Shown here: positions 48,899 through 59,061 of the stretch, piece after piece
Numbering within the stretch: position 1 is the first letter of the stretch
Layout of the letters: every line of letters starts with the position of its first letter
NCBI GenBank assembly: GCA_019096065.1
Contig: JAGUCH010000002.1
Location: 14,582,501-14,646,500 of the forward strand
Direction: 5' to 3'
DNA from: Paracyclopina nana
Taxonomy: Eukaryota; Arthropoda; Copepoda; Cyclopoida; Cyclopettidae
Length of the DNA: 64,000 nucleotides
Notes under the pieces: generated by a model
Told to the model about the DNA's origin: nothing
The model's database searches: none
Seen by the model: the letters and a program-made list of their open reading frames with translations, nothing else
Translations under genes and position numbers: made by a program

Positions 48899-49010
48899 TA
48901 TGATCAAATACAATTTGCATTATTTGCACAAGATCAATATACAGCGTAAGAACTTTTTTACACGTGACTTGATCAAACATACAATTTGCATTCTTCGCGC
49001 AAGATCAATT
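48891..49010. repeat. Direct duplication of about 50 bp containing CACGTG
   Basis: Copy 1 at 48891-48938 and copy 2 at 48960-49010 share CACGTGA, TGATCAAA, ACAATTTGCATT and CAAGATCAAT in order. Copy 2 overlaps the stop codon of the YIPF gene (49005-49007). Copy 1 lies in the promoter region of the sushi-kelch gene. Confidence 0.75.
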
Positions 49011-50146
49011 GAACTTGGCATTTTCATCCAATGCTTTTTTCACAGAGGTCTTTGTTGTCAAGTCGACCTTGTCCAAATGCTGATTGCTCTCATGTAGCGC
49101 ATCATCAACTTTGACAACAGCTTCTTTGGTCACTTCCCTCTTGCCTTCATGGCTCTTCTCTAATGACTCTTGGGCTTTGACAGCTTGAGTGACATTCATA
49201 ATGGGGTCACTTCCTCCACTGGGAACGACCACAGCAGCAGCAGCATTGCTTTGGTTTGGCACATGGAAAAAGCAGAGCATAAATCCAGATGCCAACAGTA
49301 GGTGCAAAGCCAGCACGACAGCAATCAAGGCGTATCCTTTAGATTTTTCATGGGTGTGCTCGGTGATGGTTGGCCACAAGGATAGGGCCAAAACTCCACC
49401 GGAGAGGCCAAAGCTCACAAATACAAATGCCCACTGGACAATCGACACTTGAATGAGCCATAGCAGCGAGGCTGGCACGAAAGGGGCCAGACTGTAGCCA
49501 AAGAGACATGCCAGCTCGATGAAGGATGGCTTGACAGGAGCATCCTTTGGAGAGCTCGACCATAGGGCGGCAAACAGGCCTGACGGCATGAGAGTCGCGT
49601 AGAGAAATACGATTGTGGCCGACCATGTGACCTTGTGGAAATCATAGTGCCAATGCTTGGTTTGAAGGCTTGCGTCAGAGCTCTGAAATTGATGTTGGAA
49701 ATAGGACGCCACATTGCCAGCAATTGCCACTGAAAAGACTAGAGTCACGCATATCCAAAATGGGCCTGAAATATTTCACAACATTAGCATGATTCCCTTT
49801 CAACCAAAACATACGTATATTTACCGTAAAAATCTGGCTTCGCTTTCATCTTATTTTTTGCAAAGGATTGAGTGAAGTTAGGTCGAGGAAAGGAGGACCA
49901 GGCTAGCCTGGAAATGATGTCGTCAGTGTCCACGTCAAAAAGCTGGGCATAAAACGCAAATGAAAACACTCCTCCGCTCTTCCTGGCTTCTGAATTTTCA
50001 CCACCAAGAAGATGGTCCGTGTCATTGTCCATGTCGATAAAAGCACCGCCCTCATTTTGGTCGAAACCCGGATCCGACGCCATGACTTCGTCCTCTCCGT
50101 GATCGACTAAAGCAAGCAGGGCCGAATCACCCGCCGTGGCTGTCAT
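49005..50146 (-). CDS. YIPF1/2: YIPF1/YIPF2-type Yip1-domain Golgi membrane protein
   Basis: Five-helix Golgi and endosome membrane protein that works with Rab GTPases in vesicle traffic. The CDS is the complement of 49005..49765 and 49825..50146 (360 aa). The cytosolic N-terminus is acidic and ends in the family block FDVDTDDIISRL. Exon 2 opens with PFWICVTLVFSVAIAGN, the first helix. It continues with ELACLFGYSLAPFVPASLLW, QWAFVFVSFGLSGGVLAL and WPTITEHTHEK, all as in YIPF1/2. The hydrophilic C-terminal tail of about 70 residues (Lys/Glu-rich) is longer than in vertebrates. An earlier in-frame ATG at 50194 would add 16 unrelated residues. Confidence 0.92.
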
Positions 50147-51089
50147 TCTGGAAACAGCTTTGAGATTGCCGACGTGACAACTGCAGTATTTCACAGATTT
50201 TCTCTCTGCTACTTTTTGTTGTCAAAGTGACTGAGGTGAGCTGAATCGGACAACTTTTTTTGAGGTAACTAATGAACCTTGAGCGTATAGGAAAGGGGAA
50301 CCGATATTTTCGGACGTCAGCTCAGCTGTAGTGACGTCAGGACGACGCGCGAGCGTAGTTGACCCGTGCCTTATTGATGTTACAAGACATGTACTTTAAT
50401 ATCAGGCCAAAAGTAGCCAAATTCTTCAAACAATACTGCCACTTTTATTGAGTAAATCAATTCCGGAAGCACTTTTAAATGGTGCTTTGGCTTACCCGAA
50501 AGCCAGCCTTAAAGCCAGCCTTAAATTTCACTAAAAATTGGAATTTCAGACTATGTAAGGCTCAAAATATGGTCAAATCATAATAAAGTGTATCCATATA
50601 ATGCCTCAAAACAAGTGGAGCATGCTAAAATCCTACCTTAACAAATATAATCATGAGAAAAATTAGCTTAATACTGGCGTACGTCCCAACTTAGGCAGCA
50701 GAAAGACGTCCAAAAACTTACAAAATTAGTCACTAGGCTAGATATGGGGTCTGTTTACTGTTTCCTATTTATCACGATCACAGTTGCTTTTTTAAAAGAG
50801 ATGTGATGTAGATTTGTAGAAAATGAAATAGCCTCCTTCAACAATCGTTAATGCTATCGCAAAAGACGCAAATATTTTCGTAATTTCTACTTGCCTGGAA
50901 AAATGCGATCATGCTTTACCAGCAGCTTAGCATTTAAAGTAGTCATTTTACTTCACGTGAAATCGCCACATACAAACAAAACTGTACTGACACTCTGTAG
51001 TAGGATCTGACACTTAAAGGCTGCTGTTCGGAAGCAGACTCAGGATTTACGTAACTCATTGCCAAGTTAAATAAGCAGAAATTACGAAG
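50147..51089. promoter_or_regulatory. Divergent intergenic region between YIPF and ACADVL
   Basis: 943 bp between start codons on opposite strands, mostly AT-rich. A CRE palindrome lies near the YIPF side. No gene recognised. Confidence 0.5.
50332..50339. promoter_or_regulatory. CRE palindrome TGACGTCA
   Basis: Full TGACGTCA 186 bp upstream of the YIPF start codon, with a half-like GGACGTCAG 20 bp away. This is the consensus for CREB/ATF bZIP factors. A single site can occur by chance. Confidence 0.4.
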
Positions 51090-53304
51090 ATGCAAAGTGC
51101 TGGCCGACATCTTGTGCGAAAAACGCTTTCGAGCGAAATATGGCTGAATGGAGCCAACAAGCCAGCCTTTGCGGTCCGTTCGCTGGGAACTGCGACCCCC
51201 GAAAAGGCTACCACGGAACCAACAAAAAGAGAGAAATCCCTCAACAAAAAAGTGACCCACTCCAAGTCCTTTGTTCAGAACATGTTCAGAGGCATGGTCG
51301 TGGCTGATCAAGCCTTCCCCTATCCTAACGCCCTTGACGAGGAACAAGCCGAGAATCTTGCTATGCTCGTTGAGCCCACTGAGAAGTTCATGACCGAGGT
51401 CAATGATGCTGCAGCCAATGACACCAATGAGAAAGTGGCACCTGAAACTGTCCAAGTATGATCATCTATTAGCGGGTTTTTTGTTGCATAGCTTAAGATA
51501 CTTTTCAGGGCTTGAGGGAGCTTGGTGCCTTTGGCTTGCAAGTGCCAACTGATCTTGGAGGAGTTGGTCTTACCAACACTCAATACGCCAGGCTGACAGA
51601 GATTGTCGGTGGGAATGATCTTGGAGTTGGTATCTTTATTGGCGCCCACCAGTCCATTGGTTTCAAAGGTATCCTCTTGGCTGGCACTGATGAGCAAAAG
51701 AAGAAATATCTGCCCAGGCTGGCCTCTGGCGAAGATTTTGCTGCCTTTGCGTTGACTGAGCCATCCTCTGGCTCTGATGCTGGCAGCATCAAGACAAGGG
51801 CAGTACCGTCTGCTGATGGCAAAACTTGGACCTTGAACGGGGCCAAGATTTGGATTTCCAATGGAGGCATCGCTGAGGTGTTCACAGTGTTTGCCAAAAC
51901 GCCTGTCACTGACCCTGGCACTGGGACGACCACCGACAAAGTCACTGCATTCATTGTTGAACGTAAATTCGGTGGTGTCACTCATGGAGCCCCCGAGAAG
52001 AAAATGGGCATCAAATGCTCGAATACAGCTGAGGTCTACTTTGACAATGTGCCTGTCCCAGCTGAAAACATTTTGGGCGGTCTCGGAGAGGGTTTCAAGG
52101 TTGCCATGCAAATCTTAAACAATGGCAGGTTCGGAATGGCTGCAGCTCTCTCTGGTACCATGAGGGCTGGCATCAAGCAGGCTGTTGCCCACGCGACTCA
52201 AAGAACTCAGTTTGGCTCAAGGATCGACTCGTATGGAACAATTCAGGAGAAGATTGCTCGCATGACAATGGCTCACTACGCCACCGAGTCCATGGCCTAC
52301 ATGGTTTCTGGCATTATGGACAAGGGCTACTCTGTAAGTCTTGGTGTCAATTATGAATGTCATCATGAATTTGATGACCAATTTGTTTTACTATGAATAG
52401 GATTATCAATTGGAAGCAGCAATCTCAAAAGTTTTTGCCTCAGAGGCTGCATGGTTTGTGACCGACGAAGCTATCCAAATCCTCGGCGGTGAGTCAAACA
52501 ATATTTATAAAAGTACATGAGTTTGAATCTTTTGTCCAGGCATGGGATACATGAAGGCCTCTGGTATTGAAAAGGTGATGCGCGATTTGCGCATTTTCCG
52601 CATATTCGAGGGCACAAACGACATCTTGAGGCTGTTCGTGGCTCTGACTGGCATTCAGTATGCTGGAGGTCATCTAAGGGAATTGCAGAATGCAGTGAAG
52701 GATCCCATTTCCAATTTCGGTGTCGTTATTGGCGAAGTTGCCAAGAGGGGCAAATCAACTTTAGGTCTTGGCAGCCACAACTCATTGGCGGACAAGGTGC
52801 ATCCCAATCTGGTTGATGTTGCTTCCCAGGTGTGCAAGAATACGGAAATGTTTGGCACTGCAGTCGAGAAGTTGCTCATTAAGCATGGTAAGGCTTTAAA
52901 TTTCTCATAGCTCACAATTGGCTTTAAGAGTCCCATTCATTTCAGGCAAGCACATCATCAACGAGCAGTTTTTACTGAACCGTTTGGCAGGTGCTGCAAT
53001 TGATATCTATGCCACCTCTTGTATGCTCTCTAGGTGTAGCCAGAGTTTGAATCAAGGCCTCTCTTCCGCCATGCACGAGGAACTCATCACCAAAGTGAGC
53101 AATTATAGTATTTTTCAGCTTCCAGCAATTAATTTTGAGTATTATTTTCAGGCTTGGTGCAATGAGGCCAATATGAGGATCATGGATAATTTGGGGGCGC
53201 TCAAGAACCCCACCACCTTGGAAACGTTCAAACTGATGAGCCAGATTTCAAAGAATGTCTGCGAAAACAATGCACCCGTTCAAGGAAACCCCTTGGGCAT
53301 CTAA
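51090..53304 (+). CDS. ACADVL: Very long-chain acyl-CoA dehydrogenase, mitochondrial
   Basis: Mitochondrial FAD enzyme for the first step of long-chain fatty acid beta-oxidation. The CDS joins 51090..51455, 51509..52333, 52401..52488, 52540..52887, 52946..53094 and 53152..53304 (642 aa, against 655 in human); phases agree. Residues 1 to about 35 are basic and Ser-rich, a mitochondrial presequence. The acyl-CoA dehydrogenase signatures [14 protein letters not shown] and [17 protein letters not shown] are present. The catalytic Glu lies in [15 protein letters not shown]. The extra C-terminal domain that distinguishes VLCAD and ACAD9 is present ([19 protein letters not shown] onward), supporting membrane-bound VLCAD. 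ACAD9 is the alternative, but the overall match favours VLCAD. Confidence 0.95.
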
Positions 53305-54092
53305 AAACCATGTAATAAGCCATCTAATATTTTTGACTTTTGAGGTCTCCCTATATCAATAAAGGCAATTTGAATATTCGCGCCTTTTCATCTTGACTCG
53401 CCTTGAAACTTTCAAGTCTGGGATCGAATTTTGATCAGCTGTTCAAGCTGTGTGGTGTACCACCCAGAGCGATCTCTTGATCTCTAATTTCTTCACCGAA
53501 GCTTCAAAAACAGAGCCTTGATGCCCAAAGAATCGTCAAGTCACTCTAATTCCACAAAATTCCCTCATTCGAGGCTTCTAAAGGCGTACGCTTTAGGTTT
53601 GTGCGCCTTATAAATCTCGCTTCGCTTCATGCCCCATTCCATCATGATTGGCAGCGTTCCCATCCTTTGCCTCAGAATTGGCAAAATAAATGCTTGGCTG
53701 TAAAAAAGTTGGCGCTTCCATTGAATAATCCGGGAAAAACGTAAACAAACAAAAACAGCTCTGTGCTTGGCTGTGTTTGGCGGAAAGGAGGACAGACTTG
53801 CAGCACTGCATCAGCAGCAGTGGACTTGTAGAAAAAATAATTGTTAACCAAGAGAATAGCAACAACACAAACATTGACCGCAAGCATTAGAAATGGTCGC
53901 CTGTGTGGAGGCAAAAATGTGACCAAAGCCGAGGCTGCCACGCGCCTTCCAACCTAGATTATTTCGCTGGTTCAGCCTGGAGGAATCTCGGCCAAAGCAT
54001 GGTAAGAGCATGTTGCTTAACCGAAAGGACGACGAAGGCTGACTCGTTTCCCGTTCAGCAGGTGTGAGCTCGCGGCCGCCGCTTTTCTCAAA
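53305..54092. other. Intergenic region between ACADVL and SUPT20H
   Basis: Contains the ACADVL poly(A) signal and the SUPT20H promoter. A minus-strand open frame near 53672-53941 with one hydrophobic stretch has no recognisable homology and is left out. Confidence 0.45.
53358..53363 (+). terminator. Poly(A) signal of ACADVL
   Basis: AATAAA 54 bp past the stop codon. Confidence 0.65.
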
Positions 54093-57000
54093 ATGTCTTC
54101 GTCCGACGAAGACGCGAGCGATGACGGCCGTAGTAAACGACCATTCCTGACGAACCTGCTGACAGCGGCAGACAGATTGCTTGAGATCGCAGAGCATGGC
54201 TCCACAGCCTCAAATGGCTTCCTCGATCCCGGAGGAGGAGGAGGGAGTGGCGAAGTGCCGCAAATCAAAATTCGCACTTTGGAGGAGCGGCTGCTCGAGC
54301 TGCACATCGAGGAGTCGACCAAAGCCTTGGCGGCCTCGGTCATGACAAATGGATCCTCGTCGTTTCCTGCCGCCTCGACCAGCAACCACCACTTAAACCC
54401 CTGCTCAAATCTGGTTAGCCTGCTCTGCCGCAAGGATCGGTGCAATCGTCTGCTTGTCACCCTCCTGCCCAGCAACGAAGGCTACTCCGTCCACGTGTTG
54501 GCGGGATCCGATGTGGAACTGTTCAGACTGCCATACGAGGATGACGACTTCCTCGCCTACATCGACAACGAAGAGCTGCCAGCTCCCATCCTCGACCTCC
54601 TCGACAGAGCCTGGCCCGAGCTATTTTACTGCGGCTGTGTAATCGCTGAAATTCGCGACTTGCGACGGACAACTAACGTCGACGAGGCCAATGGCAGCTA
54701 TATCACCAGCCACGTCCTCCTTCGACCCACGACTCAAAGCATAATCTGTGATGGCTCCATCATCTGTGAGAAATCAGGGTGGACTTCCAGGGAGGAGAGG
54801 GCTGCGGTCGAAAGCCAGCTCTGTCTGGCAACTCAAGGACCGCTATGTCTGGATCCCAACCCGGTTATCTCCATCATGGCAAGAAAGTCCTGCGTGAGGC
54901 GGCAAAAGTTTGCTACACCAGCCATGAGGAGGCACGCTCGGACGTTTTCGCAGGTGGGCACCAACCGCAAAAGAAAGCTGGAGGAGATAGCCGCTCCGCC
55001 CGAGCTGAAGCTGCATGACTTTGTGCGGGCGCAAAACCGCAGCTGCAATCCGCAAGATATGCTGCAACAGCACCAATCCATGATGAGGGCCAACCTCAGG
55101 GCCATAGTTCAAAGTACTCAGCCAGCGCTGCCCACAGGCTCAATGACTGCTCCCCTCACGGAGCCGGTTGTCACTGATGTAGAGCGGCACGCGAGGGCCA
55201 TACAGAAGCGTGCTGAAGTGACCGACATGACACCTCATGTCGTAGAGGAGTACATCCTTGAGACTGCGGAGCGTGGCGTGAATCGGATTTATCACACAAA
55301 GCTGACCATATTCCAGCGGCTAGCCAATGATGAGTACCTCGGAGAGCTGTATGTGGAGAGAGACTTTAACGAGAAGGACAAGAAGGGCTCGACGTGCAGA
55401 TTTGTGCTTGGAACCAGGCCCCATGCGCTTCGCTACATCAACCAGTTTACAGAGATATTCACTGAGGAGGGCCGGAAACCGGTCAAGATCACACATCTGG
55501 TTCCTAACCAAAAGCCTAGGATCACTTTCACGCCTGGCATGCGTGAGAAGATGAATGAGCGAGCGGCTGCTGTGGCGGCTGCCAACGCTGCCAGGGCCTC
55601 AGCCACTCCCGGTCAATTGCCCGTTGCTGTCACCTCCACAGTGATCACGAATGGAACTAAAATGGTTGCGACCGTCACGGTCGCAGGGCCTTCAATTCTG
55701 CAACAGACGCTTACCAGCAACTCTCAACCTCAGCAGCTTTCACAATTGCAGCAAGTTCAACAACAACAACAACAACAGACTGTCATCAGAACTGCCACGG
55801 TTCTGCCGCACCAACCTCCACTGAGTAGTCCTGTGGTGAATCTGCAGCTACCCCAGACTCCTCATCCGCAGCAGCAGCAGCAAATGGTCATTCCCGATCC
55901 GTTGCAGCAGCCTATGGAGGACCCAAGTGGCAATGGAGGATCTGGGGAACAGGAAATGGCCATATCTGCTATTATGCAATCACTGATGAAGGACTCTGCT
56001 CAGTTTGAGGTTGAGAGCAAGCAGCACATCGTACAGCAACAGCATCAAATCATTGCCTCGTCAGGGCCCCAGTTGCCCACTTGTCCTGTGCCTCAAGCCT
56101 CTCTTGCCAATGTTGCTCTAGCAAATGCAACTAGCCCCATAAAGCTGCCCAACCCCCCTCAATCCCCCTCAGGCTCTACCCTTTTGGTAAAGCGTGCCTC
56201 GCTCAAGAACCTCCTGACTGCGCAAGTGGCTCAGTCCAATTCGGGCAGTGACAATTGCAGCCCCATCAAGTCGCCGCAACATGTCAAAGTTACCATGTCC
56301 CATTTGGCAGCTCAGTTGACCCGACCGATGAGCGTCGTGTCTAGCAGCGGTTCCAACCTGCCTAGTTATACTCAGGCCTTGGCCGAGCAAGCCCAGGTGA
56401 AGGCTGCTCAGTCGTCTCCGAGATCCAGGCTGCTCGTCACAGCCCAACAGCCTCATCAGCAGCAGCCCACGCTCATGAGATCCTTGAGTGAGGGCAAAGG
56501 GGATACGCCCAACCTTCAGGCGCTTCTTGCCAATTCTGACTCCAACGTCATACCCATTGAGCTTGGTCAGAACAGCAGTGGGAGCTCCGGAGGATCCCTA
56601 TTGGAAAGGCTGGTTAGTGGCCATCCAATAGGACCGATGGGGAGCAATGCATCCCCATCAAGTGGGACATCTTCGTCAGCCTCTCCAGTCTCAGCTTCCA
56701 GGGCAATGTCGAATGCTGACTCCTCGAACGAAATCACATTGGCTGCTCTGCTGTCCAAGCCTCCCGTTCAAAATATGAGCCCCTTGGCAGTGGCTGCTTC
56801 GCCCTCGTCCAGCTCGCAAATGGGCTCTCCAACAAAGGCCTCTCCACTGATTCAGCAACTTCAACAGCCCATTCAGCCTCCTCGGACGCCCCTCCAGATG
56901 CCTCCACAATCGCCTCGTCAAAGCTCCCCACGGTTGACCTCACCGAGGCCTCAAGGCGTTCCCGCCTCGCCCCAACCACCTCAGAGGACATCTACTCTGC

Positions 57001-57980
57001 AGCAGCAACTGATGCAACCACCAAAGAGCCAGTCACTCATGTCAGCAGTTCCCTTACCAGTCCAGGAGATCAATCATATGCACAATGGATTGGCCAGCCA
57101 CAACGGTGGCGGGGGTGGGGGCAACATGGTGAGCCTGCAGAATTTACTGCAGAGCGGGATCCCTGTGCAGGTGAGCAGTCAGCACCTGCAGACCCAGACC
57201 TCCAACTCCATCCCGGTTCAGTTGAACATACCCGGTCTGTCCGCACCGGTCACACTGTCTTTGAACGTGCAGGACCAGCACCAGCAATCGCAGCATATGC
57301 AGCAGAAAATGATCCCCACTAGCACTGTGGTGACGATGGCTGCAGCCACAACAAGTGGCGGTGGAACAGTGCTCATTCCTCAAGGCTCGAACATAATTCA
57401 ACTTCCGCAACAACCAACAGCCTCGGTTCTTAGCCAAGGCGGCCAAATCACGACAATGAGGACATCGACTGGGCAAACGGTGCAGCTCCATGCGGCCAAT
57501 GCCAACAATCTGATCAAGGGTACACAGGTGGTGCAAGTCAGGGGCCAGCATGGCGGCCCTCCCTTGTACGTCCAGATGCCGGTGACGTCAACCTCAGGCG
57601 GCCAGTCGATCCAAATTGTCAGATCTGTGGACCAAGCGATGGGAGGCATGCGACAGCATTTCACAGGCGGAGGTCAAGGCCACCAGGGGCCGCAGCAGTT
57701 GATCCTGAACTCGGTGAAGACGTCTGGCCAATCGCTGATCACGCTCTCTCAGCAGCCTCAGCAAGTTGTTCTGCAAGCCAACAATACTGCAATACTATCA
57801 GCTCAACCTCAGCTGCAGCAGCAGCAGCCTCAGCAGCAGCAACAGCCCCAGCAAGTCGGCCAAGGTCAGCAGGGTGGTCAGGCCCCGCGGCAGGTGGCCA
57901 TTCAGCTTCAGGAGCAAAGTCAGCTCAAGGTGATGAACAATCAGAGAATGAGGCAGCAGCGAAAGCAGTCGCTTAAGTGA
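54093..57980 (+). CDS. SUPT20H: SPT20 homologue, SAGA complex subunit
   Basis: Structural subunit of the SAGA histone acetyltransferase coactivator, also known as p38IP. One uninterrupted exon of 1295 codons. The SPT20 domain (about residues 20-300) carries the family blocks NEGYSVHVLAGSD, FRLPYEDDDFLAYIDNEELP, YCGCVIAEIRDLRRTTN and LATQGPLCLDPNP. A later conserved stretch YHTKLTIFQRLANDEYLGEL also occurs in vertebrate orthologues. From about residue 490 on it is low-complexity, rich in Gln, Pro, Ser and Ala, with polyQ runs, which is typical of this subunit but longer than in human (about 780 aa). The start MSSSDEDASDD has an AAA context. Intronless structure stands out against the other long genes; a retrocopy is possible but the reading frame is fully intact. 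Confidence 0.92.
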   Translation: MSSSDEDASDDGRSKRPFLTNLLTAADRLLEIAEHGSTASNGFLDPGGGGGSGEVPQIKIRTLEERLLELHIEESTKALAASVMTNGSSSFPAASTSNHHLNPCSNLVSLLCRKDRCNRLLVTLLPSNEGYSVHVLAGSDVELFRLPYEDDDFLAYIDNEELPAPILDLLDRAWPELFYCGCVIAEIRDLRRTTNVDEANGSYITSHVLLRPTTQSIICDGSIICEKSGWTSREERAAVESQLCLATQGPLCLDPNPVISIMARKSCVRRQKFATPAMRRHARTFSQVGTNRKRKLEEIAAPPELKLHDFVRAQNRSCNPQDMLQQHQSMMRANLRAIVQSTQPALPTGSMTAPLTEPVVTDVERHARAIQKRAEVTDMTPHVVEEYILETAERGVNRIYHTKLTIFQRLANDEYLGELYVERDFNEKDKKGSTCRFVLGTRPHALRYINQFTEIFTEEGRKPVKITHLVPNQKPRITFTPGMREKMNERAAAVAAANAARASATPGQLPVAVTSTVITNGTKMVATVTVAGPSILQQTLTSNSQPQQLSQLQQVQQQQQQQTVIRTATVLPHQPPLSSPVVNLQLPQTPHPQQQQQMVIPDPLQQPMEDPSGNGGSGEQEMAISAIMQSLMKDSAQFEVESKQHIVQQQHQIIASSGPQLPTCPVPQASLANVALANATSPIKLPNPPQSPSGSTLLVKRASLKNLLTAQVAQSNSGSDNCSPIKSPQHVKVTMSHLAAQLTRPMSVVSSSGSNLPSYTQALAEQAQVKAAQSSPRSRLLVTAQQPHQQQPTLMRSLSEGKGDTPNLQALLANSDSNVIPIELGQNSSGSSGGSLLERLVSGHPIGPMGSNASPSSGTSSSASPVSASRAMSNADSSNEITLAALLSKPPVQNMSPLAVAASPSSSSQMGSPTKASPLIQQLQQPIQPPRTPLQMPPQSPRQSSPRLTSPRPQGVPASPQPPQRTSTLQQQLMQPPKSQSLMSAVPLPVQEINHMHNGLASHNGGGGGGNMVSLQNLLQSGIPVQVSSQHLQTQTSNSIPVQLNIPGLSAPVTLSLNVQDQHQQSQHMQQKMIPTSTVVTMAAATTSGGGTVLIPQGSNIIQLPQQPTASVLSQGGQITTMRTSTGQTVQLHAANANNLIKGTQVVQVRGQHGGPPLYVQMPVTSTSGGQSIQIVRSVDQAMGGMRQHFTGGGQGHQGPQQLILNSVKTSGQSLITLSQQPQQVVLQANNTAILSAQPQLQQQQPQQQQQPQQVGQGQQGGQAPRQVAIQLQEQSQLKVMNNQRMRQQRKQSLK

Positions 57981-58439
57981 ATTGAAAATCATGTCCTCTG
58001 ATCACAACTGATCACTGTTGTTCTCTTGAAGAAGAACCAAGTACCTAATGTCGATTAAGTACCCCCCTTTATCGATAGGAACATCATAATCACCATAATT
58101 ATTATCATTATTGAATGTCGCTCCCATAACTTATTATTATCCCTACTTTTGAGTTCCCTTTGTTGTTTTGGGCGCAAACCACTTAATATACACCTTAGTT
58201 ATATGCTATTGTTAAGCCGTGAGCTCAAAAAACTAAATTTCAGCGAGAAGAGCAGCAGCCTCTGCGAGGCCACTCAGCATTCATCCCGAAAATCAAGACT
58301 TACTGATCAATTCCAAGGTGAAGAACAATTAACATGTCGAAGACACCAACAACTTTGGTCCTCCTACAACAATTAATGATGATGATGATTTTATCGCATA
58401 TATAATAACTAGTATAATAGCAATTATAGACACTTCAAT

Positions 58440-58700
58440 GCGCATGTTATTGTTAATTTTGACAAATTGATGCTTCCAAGTACATGCCGATTGAGGCTGT
58501 TGTAATTGGAGCTTCTGCAGTACTTCTAGGATTCTCTTGAGTCCGCGGGTGAGCACGGAGCATCCTCTGAGGTTGATGACAGTTACAACCATAACCATTT
58601 TAAAGCTGTTGGTTTTGGTGTGGGACACCATGGAGTCCTGCTCGCCAATTACAACAGGACGCAATGTACAGTGAACTGATAGTGATTCATGATCATTTCG
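58440..58700 (-). pseudogene. Decayed copy 1 of the FN3-gene membrane exon
   Basis: Minus-strand reading gives VSHTKTNSFKMVMVVTVINL, which parallels VSHTNTNNFELAVVLTVMIL in the intact exon at 59062-59545. The similarity continues into flanking DNA, for example GAATTGATGCTT-like sequence next to 59090. It lacks the upstream part of the exon. Confidence 0.65.
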
Positions 58701-58774
58701 GAAAAGTATGAAAAGTTCACAGTTCTCAGTATCCGGATCTTTACCATGATATTACTTTTTACTTTGACTTTACT

Positions 58775-58960
58775 TTGGCCTGGCTTACGATGATGACAAA
58801 GATGCTCTTAAGCTTGAGCCCGTGGATGGATCATCCCATGAGGACCACAGCCAAGTGTAAGTGATTACCTTTGGTATGTGACACCACGGAGCCCTGTACG
58901 ATTTCTGATACCATGTACAAAGTGGACTGAACTGATGTGGAAAGAGCCAGTTTCATCAAA
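58775..58960 (-). pseudogene. Decayed copy 2 of the FN3-gene membrane exon
   Basis: Nucleotide similarity to 59130-59330 (GGCCTGGCTTACG, GATGCTCTTAAGCTTGAGCC, TATGTGACACCACGGAG), but frame and stops are disrupted. Confidence 0.55.
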
Positions 58961-59061
58961 TTGTGATGATCACTTTTAAGCTAAGCATGAATACTATTGC
59001 GCTCATATTTATCTATAATAATTTGTGTATTGTTATGGACTCTTCAATGCCCTCATTGGCA

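Larger units (their letters stand above)
57981..59061. other. 3' region of SUPT20H and degraded exon copies
   Basis: Holds the SUPT20H 3' UTR and two decayed copies of the last exon of the FN3 gene (about 58440-58700 and 58775-58960). No intact gene. Confidence 0.6.

Noticed and set aside
53608-53941. Minus-strand open frame with one hydrophobic segment
   Set aside because: Starts with GTG in the longest version, has no homologue I know, and sits in the promoter region of SUPT20H.
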